64,000 bases of DNA from Chanos chanos (lineage: Eukaryota; Chordata; Actinopteri; Gonorynchiformes; Chanidae): positions 39,262,536 to 39,326,535 of the forward strand of contig NC_044498.1 in assembly GCF_902362185.1 (NCBI RefSeq), given 5' to 3'. Of the stretch, positions 39,267 to 50,700 are shown piece after piece (position 1 is the first letter of the stretch; every line of letters starts with the position of its first letter). Below the pieces are notes generated by a model, which saw nothing but the letters and a program-made list of their open reading frames with translations, did not search any database and had not been told where the DNA came from. A program made the translations under genes and the position numbers.

Positions 39267-39272
39267 TTTATT
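39267..39272 (-). promoter_or_regulatory. candidate IRF poly(A) signal
   Basis: TTTATT on the + strand, AATAAA on the - strand, about 280 bp beyond the preferred IRF stop codon. Confidence 0.5.
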
Positions 39273-39551
39273 TATAAAACACTGCAGTCAGTTAATAAAA
39301 TATAATCAGTCCATTCATTTCAGCTCAAAATATGTCTGCAGTGTTACCTTGTAGTGATCATCCATACTGTTCTTAAAGCCTCTATGGTTAACGTATTTCA
39401 AAGGAAAACGTCCAGGCATTGTGATGGAACCGCTGGGTTCACAGCTTGTGGAGCACACACTCCTCTTTATTTACAATGCTTCTCCAGGCTCCAGGTTGTT
39501 GTGTGGAGTGTGTCTGATCTGAAAAGGTGTTTGCATGTCTTGCTGGCAGCC

Positions 39552-42500
39552 TCATGTGTATTGACTTGATTGAGTTAAAGAGTTGTGAGTGTGACAGTAC
39601 ATCTGAGGAGGATACCCCGAATGATCCATTGTTTCACCTCAAAGAAGGAAATGAGATGGTGAGACTACAGTGTGTATCTAAACTTCTGTTTCTTAGGGAG
39701 GTGTGTGTGTGTATATATATATATGTGTGTGTATATATATATATATAAATATATACATATATATATATATGTGTATATGTATATGTATATATGTATGTGT
39801 GTTTGTGTGTGTATATATATGTGTGTGTGTGTATATATATATGTATATGTGTATATACACATATAGTTGAATCTTTGAACAGTTTTAGATTAGTGGTGAG
39901 ACTTACAGAGACACTCCATCCAGGTTGAGGTTGCTGGTCTCCAGCATCTGTCAGGCTCACAAGAGGGGTTCCAGTGTTCCATATTCTTCAAGTGGTCCAC
40001 TATCTGCCAAGAACACATAACCCTAATGTCATTAATCTATTCTCATACCAAGTAAGCATTTCATTCATTTAAAAAAAGATAACAACAACTACAAGTATTT
40101 ACGCTTTTACAAAATTTTAACTTGCCTTTAATACTGCCTCTGTCTGTTCTTGGTCATCTGTGATGTTTTCATGGTTTCCTACTGCAACTGTAATTGAAAC
40201 ATTTACAAAATTGCAGATGGTTTTTCTCTGTTACATTTATTGGCATGTAATTACACTCATACACTCAGTAGTACTTCAATAAAGCCTCTTACTCTGCATT
40301 CCATTGGTCAGTGGTGATGAGCAGTAGAAGTGACTAGTTGATCTCTCCTCTTTCACTGAGTTAAAGGAAGAGTAGCTCTCTCTTTTTATGATATCAGAAC
40401 TATATTCATGCTCACCATCTCTGTATTTCCAAAATGCCTCTGATAAAGGAAATGAAGGTTAGTTTATAAGATTCAAATGGAAAGGTTACATACAATGGAT
40501 TCTTTATAGATTTAATAATATAGAACAAGTACTTAATAATATAATTTGAATTATATACATACAGACACACACACACACACACATATATGTGTGTATATAT
40601 ATATATAATGTTTTTATTTTATTATATTATAATATATATATAATTTTGTTTTGCTAGCATGTACCTGCAAACCTTTCCAGCGGTGCCGTTGTACCTGACG
40701 GCAGCACAGGCAGTCCTACTTTAACGTCCGAATCACTTCCCTTAAAAACTGTGGAATTAAGTTACCCATGTGAGGGTTAGCAGAGTGCCAACAACATGTC
40801 AAAAGAAAGTAGGCATTCCATAAGCTTTTCAGGTGTTTTCAGGCATGAAAAAACTGTGCTGACTGATATTACTTTAGAGTACAATTGCTTTTTGATTATG
40901 ATTTATTGTCGCGAGTTACTTCAATATACAGAAATATAAAAAAGTACATATGAAAGTCTTACATCTCACCCACTGGCTCTTGTGAGTGACACAATAACAC
41001 TTTCAAGTCTGTATTCTCTGATTTAATTGATCTGCTTCAACGGTTGGTGAGCAGAGTTTGCAGTAGTGCATATGGACACGTACCTTTCCGGCGTCTTGGC
41101 GTTTTCGTCGCAGGAAGCAGGATATACACTCTGAACGCATTATGACCTTTTTTAATGCTCTTATCTTGCAGCTCCTTGACATCAGGTAGGGAGTTAAGAG
41201 CACACCGGAAGTTGGCTTTCCATGTCTTTGGATCTGGTTTGTCTATTCCAGGTTTGAATCTGCCTTGAAACCAGAAGAGAAAAAAAAAATTATGTTGAGC
41301 AACTTTATATCTATGTACCTAATTGCATAATCGTTTGAAAGCACTTCAACCAGTTTAGCCAGACACCCTAGAAAAATTATTTAAATTGTGCGTAACCACA
41401 ATTACATGTTAGTCTTTACTGGGACTTTTAAGTCGTTCACCCAGATAATACATACATCCATACTTATGTATGTAGAATTATTCAAGCCTCTAGATTCATG
41501 ACAAAGAGCCAGATACTACACTGGTTGACAGTCAACAGTAATAAGTGAGTTTTGCTGCTTAAGTAAAGCTGAACCTAAAACTGATCTGACATAAAGAGGC
41601 TTTGAATCATTTAATTTTAGATTACTTGATAAACCATGTAAGTAGCACAAATAGATCTATGACAGGGGGCTGAGTACAGAAAATAAGGAAACAAACGTGT
41701 AGATCACTTCATATGACTCTTATGTTCTGTACACATTACTTTCTCTGGACTGTGAGACACAAAGTTAAGGGTATCCAGAAAGTCCTCTCTTTCCCCGGAC
41801 AATTACTTAGTTTCTCAAACACTGTACATCAAAGGCCTGTCACAGACATCAAACAAAAGATATCCAGAACACTGAGGCTAGGTGTAGCTTTTTTGCATTT
41901 TCTGAGACTTGAACCATGAAATGATATCAAATATCAATATCATGTATCAACTCCCCACTTATCTCTGACAAATTTAAGGTATAATGGGTTCATTTTAGCA
42001 GAAGCAAAGGTACTGATATTCAAGCATGCAATATTAGCTGTATGTTTTGGGGAGAAAAAAAGCTTCTTGTGGTGTAATATGAGAGCTATGTCCAATGATG
42101 CCTGGGCTTGCTCCTTACCGGTGTGAATTGCCCAGTTTCGGAACAAAGTGGCGTCCTTGTCTATATTCCAACCGTGTCGAGCAGCATGTTTCCAAGGTAT
42201 CTGGAAAACTCTGGCAGTCTAAAGTTTAAAGTAGTATAAAGTATGAGCTCTCTTTATCTTCATCTCTGAGTGGCATCATACACTCAAAGCTTAATATAAT
42301 GGGTATTAAAAACCCTGTGGACAGACTATGAAATACATTATCAAAACAAATCATTCATCATAGATATTTTTCCATAGGATGACATCTGTCAAACCTTTGA
42401 GATGACTTGGCTGAATATGTCTCATTAAAATAAGTAACCTTTTTTTAAAGGTGTCTTCTTTCACCTTCATTTCAATTTACTTCATTTCTGTTGTAAGAAA

Positions 42501-42664
42501 TAACTAGTTTTCAATATGAATATATCAGTTTATTATGTCATATTTTTAAATCTTACCTCATCCAGCCACACCACTCCAGGATATTTCCCTGACTGGATCT
42601 GTTCCTCAAGCCACGGGCGCAGACGAAGGCGGCCTTGGTGCATCCTTGAGTCGTTGTTCAACAT
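39552..42664 (-). CDS. interferon regulatory factor, IRF1/IRF2/IRF11 subfamily
   Basis: This is a transcription factor that binds interferon-stimulated response elements. Minus-strand exons in phase: 42557-42664, 42119-42218, 41084-41263, 40665-40748, 40293-40439, 40126-40181, 39907-40003, and a last exon best placed at 39552-39637 (about 285 aa). The N-terminal IRF DNA-binding domain is complete. Its tryptophans lie at residues 18, 33, 45, 53, 65 and 84 in [34 protein letters not shown] and [16 protein letters not shown]. The [11 protein letters not shown] and [17 protein letters not shown] strings are IRF1/2-type. A basic PRRRK patch follows. No IRF-association domain of the IRF3-type is apparent, which also fits IRF1/2/11. 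Fish IRF11 is a good candidate, but the paralogue is not proved. The intron after 40126 uses a GC donor. The last exon could instead be 39439-39602. A second in-frame ATG (residue 8) is an alternative start. Confidence 0.88.
39704..39863. repeat. (TG)n/(TA)n compound microsatellite
   Basis: About 160 bp of alternating GTGTGT and ATATAT blocks inside the last IRF intron. All open frames across it are artefacts of the repeat. Confidence 0.97.
40561..40608. repeat. (CA)n/(TA)n microsatellite in IRF intron
   Basis: A CA run passes into ATATATGTGTGT and then a TA run, about 48 bp in all. Confidence 0.93.
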
Positions 42665-45329
42665 TCTGCTTTATGATGGGTTCACTGTTTCTTTCCGTTC
42701 ATATGCAGAAATGAATGTTTGTGCTGTGAAAAGCCTGTTGGAAACCTCTTCTTTTTGTGTTGACTTTTTGATGAAGTGGTAATCTTCAGAAGAGATTAGA
42801 AAACATTCTCATTCTCATTTCTAATTGTACTCCTAGTTAATTTGCAACAAAATGATGTCTATTTAATGCTCATCAAGAATCTAAACAAGTATCAAAATGG
42901 CATATTTAAGTTAGTTGTATTAGTAATGAGGAAATGGTTTACCTCACTTTAATCACATGCAAATCCTCGAAGAATGTCAGTTGAAAGCACATGAATCTGC
43001 GGTTTCACTCTAAGTGTTGGTCTTGTCTCATTCAACAACTCTACCTGCACAAACAGGTTCCCACTGTTTCCGTAAAATGCTGAAGAATTTCTCAGGTAGT
43101 GTTTGATATACTTACACGACTCCCGGATCACAGCACTCCGCCCCCTCTGGCATTTCTAAGAGTGCTGTACATCCCTGTCCCACTAACCCTTTTATACTTC
43201 CGTGTACCATATTCATAATGCAGTGAAATAGCAGGTTTTTTTAATTCATAGCTGAGGTTTTCTTTTATCTTTGAGGACATAATCGATGAGCTTGTTATAT
43301 ACTGGACTGTGATTTAAGCCTTTGTTGAAGTTCCCTGGAGCTCAGTGCACTGCATGAAAAGGATAGTTTGCTCTTTACACACCTTTTTTCTGAATTAACA
43401 AACATTTTGGAGGCTCAAAGGAACCTCTTTTGATTGGAAAGAAACTCTATCCATATTATTTTATGAGATATTTACAGTATATGCCCTCCAGTGAGAAAGA
43501 CCTCTTATCTATTAGCTGTTGTATGATTATTTTGTTCTGTAACCTTAACTGGTAATCAGAATCAATTCCTCTTTAATTTCCGTTGGACACAAAAGAATTA
43601 CGTTACAATAGTGGAAGTAAAGGAATCTTTTCTACACCCAGTCTCCAAAGACATTCTGTGATATATTCTCTTGCAACATATCCTTCTTTCCTCAGAAATA
43701 CCATTCCTTTCAGTCCACCTTCTAATGGAGATCTAGTTATTTTTAGAAACCAACATTTACCCGTCTCATGTGTTTATATTTTGAACTCTGATAAGTGGGG
43801 GAATGTTCTATCATTGTGCTACCTACAATGACGGCATGATGTGTGACAGTGCTGCTTGCAAACTCAAAATAAACATGTTAAATGCAATTGATCGACTGAT
43901 TGATCAGTTGATCAACTGATATTATTTATTGTTAATATTTTTATTCTTTATGATATATTTTTATAATATTGTTATATTCATCAATTCTTTTCATATTATC
44001 ATTTCTCTGTGAAATATTATGGTCTATATTGGGGGTATGTAAACTGATTGGTTGGATAGTAACTGTGTCTAAATTATTGCATGAAAAGTCAGGTGCTTAA
44101 CAGTATGGGCCCTCCAATGAGACAGACCAATACTGCCAACTACTGGTAACAGTCTGATTTATAAAAGGTAAGTACATACAAATCAGTGCATTGCAATGAA
44201 CAAGTGTGGTCTGAGGTTTGCCTATGAGATTTAACATTTAGCTGTGTTTTGCATATGTATTTTGTACGGTGGTAAAAAGATTGATATTTCATTACAGGAT
44301 GACCAACACTGGCATGACATTTGTATTTATTTATTTATTTGTTTGTTTGTCTATACCAGAAAAAAATTTTTTTTGTGAAATTGTTCTTGAATTGTCCCGT
44401 TTACCAAGGTTAGCAGACACTAAATATCTATCCTATGAAGAATTACACATATACAAATTAAATTAACTAACTGTGTTAAATCAAAAAAACGTCTGCATTG
44501 TGGACGTATTCCGATTTAAGTATTATAATTTCCCCCATAGGTCAAAGTGGTGAAGCAGTGAACGCTTTCTAATCATTAACGAACATGCACACACAGGTGC
44601 TGGCACAAAGACACATGAACACGTAGACATACTGCACAAAAAACCATGTTGAACTTGCATCGATTGTAATGATCTGGTCTACCACAGAGTTGGGCTGTTT
44701 CACCATAGGGAGCTCTGTTACAAGTGCCACAAAAATATGACATAAAAGTGGCAAATAATGATAATGAAAAAAGATTATAAAAGATGCCCTTAATTTTCCT
44801 GTCAAGAGAAAAAGGTACAAAACTGCATTGAAATGGTCCCTGTACAAATTGGTGTTAAACAACTCTCGGTTGGTTTTTGGCTTCTTTAATGCACAGACTG
44901 TACCTGGATGAATTTAGTACAATAATAACACTATTTCTCTTGTACCTCCGTGATCATAATAAAAATCAAATCTCAGTGGATTCCTCAGCTCATATTCAAA
45001 ACCTGTTCACAGGCAGAGTTCTTCAAACAGACAATACCATTTATTCCCATTGGAATATATATGAATACTTAGGTCTCTCCACACTACATGTAAAAATGAC
45101 ACTCTGTTATTATGGAACATTATAACCTCATCTTTAAAATGTATTTAGACTTTAGAACAATCAAGACTATTAAGTTGAATAATAGAATGTGTTTTGATGG
45201 TTTTCTTCCACAAACAAACACTGTCTACTTGTCAGGAGAGGCAGAAGCAGCTGAAGAGTCTGGGTATCTCCCTACAGTCCTGAATGGAGTGTGTTGAATG
45301 AATGAATAATATTTTAAATAAAAGAATGA

Positions 45330-45620
45330 GATATCTACATTTACAATTAGTTATTTCACGGATGGCTTTATCCAAAGTAACTGCCAAAGAGCATAGAGAG
45401 TAGGCCTAAATCAACACACCTCAGCACACAGAAGGTAGTGCAAAGAACAAGAAAGAAAGAAAGAAAGAAAGAGCGGAGTTTGGGGGTGTTTTTTTAATGT
45501 GTTCAGTGTGTCAGAGCGTCTGATGGAGAGGGGCAACTTGTCCCACCGTACCAGAGCTATGAGGGAGAAGAATTGTGACTGAGACCTCAACCCTGCCCCA
45601 TTCAGTACCACTACACATCT
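45330..45620 (-). mobile_element. degenerate LINE 3' end with retroposon tail
   Basis: On the minus strand, an open frame encodes RWDKLPLSIRRSDTLNTLKK, the signature found near the C-terminal end of reverse-transcriptase ORFs in fish LINEs (usually W-N-x-L-P-x-x-I-R...F-K). Downstream comes CAGTTACTTTGGATAAAGCC and then AATTGTAAATGTAG, the usual fish retroposon tail. No full reverse transcriptase is present and the 5' limit is unclear; it is a truncated old copy. Confidence 0.55.
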
Positions 45621-45962
45621 TGCTTAAATGAACCTGTATGGGTGCTCTGGGCAAAATGGTTTGATTACAAATTGGGTGTAGACAGGCGTGGTTCCACTGA
45701 CAACTCAGAAGGCTGGTGTCAAGGTTTTGAACCAGAAACAGTGATGCATGCTCTGACAGTGATGTCTCATTCTTCCTTATGGGACAGGGAGTGTATCCAT
45801 ACAGCCATATAACCACTGGGATGTGGTCAGTTAGCACTGTCTTGTCATGAGATTGTCACCATTACGTAAAGGTTTCTTACTTTGTTGTTGTTATATAACC
45901 TGTGAACCGATTTATATCTTGTGGAATAAAAGAGTTCACAGGAATAATCAAGAGCGATTTTA

Positions 45963-45969
<7 letters not shown>

Positions 45970-46005
<36 letters not shown>

Positions 46006-46016
46006 GTCTGTCTGTC

Positions 46017-46047
<31 letters not shown>

Positions 46048-46067
46048 TTCTCTTTCTGTCTGTCTGA

Positions 46068-46107
<40 letters not shown>

Positions 46108-46108
46108 G
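45970..46108. repeat. (TC)n/(TCTG)n polypyrimidine tract
   Basis: About 140 bp almost purely C and T on the + strand, alternating CT runs and CTGT blocks. Such mirror-like homopyrimidine tracts can form triplex DNA. Confidence 0.96.
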
Positions 46109-46234
46109 CCCCCCCTCTTTTTGTGAGTGAAACAAAGTTGTGATACAGTGTAGGCAGTATTGACAATAAGTTACAAAATCTCATAGTGTTGAAAACGAAC
46201 TATAATGAGAAAAACAGCAGTGTGTAGAAACAAT

Positions 46235-47268
46235 GGGCCTCATTCACCAGTGTCTTCCTAAATGTTTTCTTACATTTGTTCTTGAGAAAGGTCCTAAGAA
46301 AAAGTTTATGTCAGGTTCATGACGTGTTCTTAAACAACGGAATTGTTCATATCTTTGTTCTTATAATGATGAATCCCATGGTCATTGTAAACCGAAAGTT
46401 CATGCCAGTTGTTTCTAATTGGGTAAACGTCGCGCCTATCCCCATAAAAGGGCAGGGCCTTGTACATGCACAGAAATCTATGGAGGCCATTTTGGCCACA
46501 TTAAAATAAAAAAAGTTTGCTTAGTCAATTCCGACTTTACTTCTCAGAATTCCAACTGTGTTTTTCACAATTATGACTTTTTTCTTGCAGTTCTGACTTT
46601 CTTTCCTCGCACTACCGACTTTTTTGCAATTCTGACTTTATTTCTTTTTATTCCTTTCGAACAGCCAATGAGTAGCTTGAGCCATTACCTCTGCTCCCGC
46701 TTTAATGGTTCAATGCTACACACGTAGAGTAGCAGACAGGAGGCTATCCATATGTTAAAGTAAAACTGACTGATTCTTACACACTTGCTTTACAACCTGT
46801 CTGGTTTCAAATGGGATAACCCATAAATAGTGTATATAAACTACTGCTCACTTATCACAGTCTCCATCAACTGTTCTATTCTCATATTGCTCTTTTTGTT
46901 CATTGAATAGATATGCACTACTTTCTGGAGTGTTAAATGAAGTGTTAGTGTGGTGTTTATTCATTTTAAAAGACCATGATGTTTTGTAAAATAATAAAAA
47001 TAATCATGTAAAAATATTATAAATGATAAAAAATATTATTGTGATTTAAATCCTATAATATTACACCACTGTAGAACTGAGGAAAACACGATAAACAATT
47101 TGCAAAACATGGAAGCACTCAAACATGCGTAAGTGTGCTCTTAAGTGTTCGTAGGTTCTACTGTTACCTAAGAACAAATCCCAAATAAGAAAACATCGGT
47201 GATAGAAAACTTCGTAAGTGGGTTTTAAGAACAAATTTCCCCTTAAGAACAGTTGGTGAATGAGGGCC
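46235..47268. mobile_element. non-autonomous DNA transposon with terminal inverted repeats, about 1.03 kb
   Basis: The left end GGGCCTCATTCACCA and the right end TGGTGAATGAGGGCC are inverted repeats with one mismatch. AAT flanks both sides (46232-46234 and 47269-47271), a possible 3-bp target duplication. Subterminal TTGTTCTTA-type motifs repeat in both halves (for example 46277, 46350, 47170, 47227). There is no transposase. A degenerate minisatellite sits inside. The superfamily is uncertain; a 3-bp duplication would suit PIF/Harbinger. Confidence 0.75.
46525..46652. repeat. degenerate minisatellite inside the TIR element
   Basis: Units of about 20-25 bp of the type TTCTGACTTT..TTCTCGCAATTCTGAC recur about five times with substitutions. 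Such minisatellites are common cargo of fish non-autonomous transposons. Confidence 0.7.
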
Positions 47269-47710
47269 AATGATTTCAACTAATCTTGAAGTAAAAGTAG
47301 AAGTTTTCATCCAGACTAACATCAATTACATTATACAGGCCTAAGGGGGGCATTGAGTTGAAATGCTGTTGATTAGGGAACAAATTAGGCAGAATGAATT
47401 TAGCAGAAGAATAAATCAATATCATGTGCTGTGGGAAGGTGCGTCTAAAAATATATCTGCATTCAGGTTTTCCCGAAAACCCATCAAACACAATTTCCTC
47501 AATATTGCCCGTAATAAAAAGATTCCTTTAAGGCGTAGAGAAAATGTTAAACTGTAACGATTACAGGTGATCCTTGTACTTCTTTATTGCCACATTCACA
47601 GTTAAGGTGGGAGGGCTGAAGGTCCACAGATGACTCGACCTGACAGATTTAAGTAAACTAACACAGACAATCACCAGTTGTTCCTGGAATAACTGTGCGA
47701 TCACTCAGAC

Positions 47711-50700
47711 ATGGAGGAGCTGAGGGAAAGGGGGCAAAAGCGAGAGGGGAGACACCGGTACATTTGCTTTTATTACATTTATAATTGTTGGTGTTTTATG
47801 CCTGCTTAACATATGACAAAACATTACATTATTAATTTAGTGTAAATTGTCTGCATAGTGGTAAGCTTAAAAAAAGCTTGAACTTAAATGAAGTCATGAT
47901 GTTGGATCTTAAAAAACGAATATTTTCATGGAAGCTAATCGTCGTAGGAAATGAGCTGCATTGTGTTAGCTGTGCTTCTCTTTGCTATGTTTAATGAAAT
48001 ATTCACCACAATATAGTTATGTAGAGGTTGTGGCGTAGATTGGTACAACTTATAGGTCCGCTGAAACATTATGGTAATTTGAGTCACTGTAGTTATTTAA
48101 TCAGGTATTTTGCCACAAAAAAAAAAACTAAAAAAACAAAAACAAAAACAAAAACGAAAGAATGTATTTTTACGTCTTTGTGTGTTCTGTTCCCATCAAT
48201 ACTATTGACTCAATATGCCTTAACCTTCAACTAACTAAAAGTTTGTTAGAAGTGTGCTCACCTTAGTGTAATAACTATCTAAACTATTTTGAAGGTATAA
48301 CTTTGAAATTCTACATGTTTTTGTGTCTTTACACACAACTCATAATGATAGACAGAAGCATCAGGTGTTCAGCAATATTAAAACATGAGGAATAAGGAAA
48401 TAAGAACATAAGAAAATAAAGAAAGGAAGTAAATAGAAAGGGGAGGTATATAGACACATTAGCCCAGACAACAATTAGGTCTACAATTCAATATTATATA
48501 TAGGTATAATATGTATATTTATCATATATTTAATTTTTTTAAGAATTCGAATGACGAAATCGCTACAAAGCCAACTAGGTGTAATAGACAGAACACAATA
48601 TCTAAACTACTTTAAAATACAACAGCAAACAAACAATGAATGTCAATGGAAACAAATGTTTTGCAGAGATACTTGGGATCCCTTTCAGTTAAGTCCTATT
48701 GGGGCAGAAAAAGAGAAGAAGAGAACATGTTTTCAGCTTTTACAGCACTTAGTGGCAGGGACCGTGGGTGTGCTGGTGCTGATAAGTGCTGTCATTAGCA
48801 AGGTATGATACCTTATTCAAATATTTCTATACTGTTTATGTATAACTCCTGACATGATTTAATAGAGATATGTATTTATATTTATATGTTAGTGTACTGC
48901 TACAGTCCTGGTGTTTTTAAGTGCTCCACCCACTGCCGTTTATCTAAATCAAGTTATGCTTGCTGTTTGCTATCTCTATGGTTACATATAGAGCTAAAGG
49001 CATTTATGACTTGGTTGATTGCTCTACCCTTTGCACCCTGTTATCTTCTCATATGTCTCTCCCTAAAATGTCTTACTGCATATGGCCACCACCTCACCAA
49101 TTATCAATGTCAGTTTGATTAATGATGTGTAATTAATAATAATTCATTTAATTATTGAATAATTAATTTTTCAATTTAAAAAGTAAAAATATTGTAGGGC
49201 TCAAAATCATTCAACTAATCCTTACAATGATTAATACCACAAACAATAAAGAACTACCCAAACAGAAATATATTTAGTGTATTTACTGTAAGGTTTTGAT
49301 ATTTTTCTACATAAATTTGGCATTATTCATTTGACCTTGCTAAATTTTATTCATTCAACAGGGATCCCTGTTGGTACTAAGTACACTCTCCAGTCCTATG
49401 TCCTTGAGAACGGAAAAGGATAAGCAGCTTTACATGCTTTTGCTCATGTGTACTTTGGTCACACCAAATCTGCTGGTCTTCCTCAAGTCACTATGGAAAG
49501 TTGCTTTCAAAAGCTTTGTTGCGCCAAATATGCAGACGCTGGGAATTGTGAGTTGATTTGTTTTCATTCAAGATTAGAATGTCCACATTTCAGTTTGTTG
49601 GTTTTATAAACTTTCAAACATCAAATACATAATGGTTAAGACAATAAGAAGGTCTAATTAAGCTGTCCTTTCTCTCCCCCACTGTTAACGTTCAGAGTAA
49701 ATGAGAACGGGACTCAATTCATAATCTGATAGAACGTTATCTGTTTTAATATTTTTCAGATGTGCCTGATTGAGGCCTTGGTGTCTTTGGGGACTTCTGT
49801 CCTCGTGTTGGTTGTAATGCCACAATTTGATGTGCTGACCAACCTTTTCATCTCTGGAGGAGTTTGCATTCTTTCCTCAGTTCTTCAGATTGTCTTTCGC
49901 GTACATAGACAGACCTGGATGATTGTCTTTCCTATTTGCTCTATCATTCTGGTGCTGATAGGCTACACTCTACTAGGTGTTGACTTCTATGTACGTGTAA
50001 CCTCCTATGTTCTAGACCAGCAGAATAATTGGGCTGCGTATGTATCTGTTGGTATCGTGTCATCTCTGCTTGTGTCTCTCAACTGGTGGGAGAACCCTTT
50101 GCAGGCAAGCAACAAAATTCAAGAAATGCTCACAGAGTTAGAAGGTTTCAGAGACTTTGTGTATGTAATCTCAAGCCTCCTGAGAACTGCTGTCATAGTT
50201 GGAGTGTACCTAATTTATTATCTGTTTATCGCTGAGAATAAAATTGTTTGGAAGGAATTTACTGAAGTTGGAAATGAAGCTTTACAAATTGGTCTTGTAC
50301 TGTTTTTCCTACAAGCATTCGGTTCTGCAGCCTGCCATTGGTTTGGAGTTGTGGCATGCAAAATGAATGCAGTGAGATCTGGTTTTTCCATTCCTGTTTC
50401 ATTCACTGGTCCGGCAACGCTTATCCTTGGCATGATCCTATTTGTAACACAAGCTGAAGATTTGTATGATATGCCATCAGCTTCTTTGAGTCGGTCCCAA
50501 AGTTCAAATGGTACCGTGAATCCTTTCCTAGCATTCTGTGCTCACCTGCCAACAATCAAAGTTAGCAACAGCACAACAGTTGTGATGCTGGAACTATCTA
50601 ACAGTATTTGTAGGACTTCCCTGAATAACCCTTATGAGTCATGGCCTTTTGCAATGCTTGCACTTGAGGGTGTTTGCATGTGGCTAGGCCTTGTCACTTC

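Larger units (their letters stand above)
38638..39551. other. overlapping 3' ends of ddx21 and the IRF gene
   Basis: The ddx21 3' UTR begins here and contains the hAT-like MITE. AATAAA at 39223-39228 (+) suits ddx21, and TTTATT at 39267-39272 (AATAAA on -) suits the IRF gene. The two transcripts therefore meet or overlap at their ends. Confidence 0.6.
42665..47710. other. divergent intergenic region between the IRF gene and chs1
   Basis: About 5 kb that holds the promoters of both genes. Contents recognised: a degenerate LINE/SINE tail (45330-45620), a TC/TCTG tract (45970-46108) and a 1-kb TIR element (46235-47268). The rest is AT-rich, with no coding exon I can support. Confidence 0.6.

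Noticed and set aside
39634-39960. Tyr/Ile/Thr-rich frames across the TA/TG repeat
   Set aside because: They are low-complexity artefacts. The only real coding part is the IRF exon on the minus strand at 39907-40003.
43481-44130. Possible dispersed repeat around the words ATGCCCTCCAGTGAGA and GGGCCCTCCAATGAGA
   Set aside because: Only about 20 bp are alike and the flanks differ, so a chance or very old relation cannot be separated.
45845-46184. Arg/Glu-rich or Ser/Leu-rich frames over the TC tract
   Set aside because: They arise from the dinucleotide repeat in each frame and strand; no family similarity.
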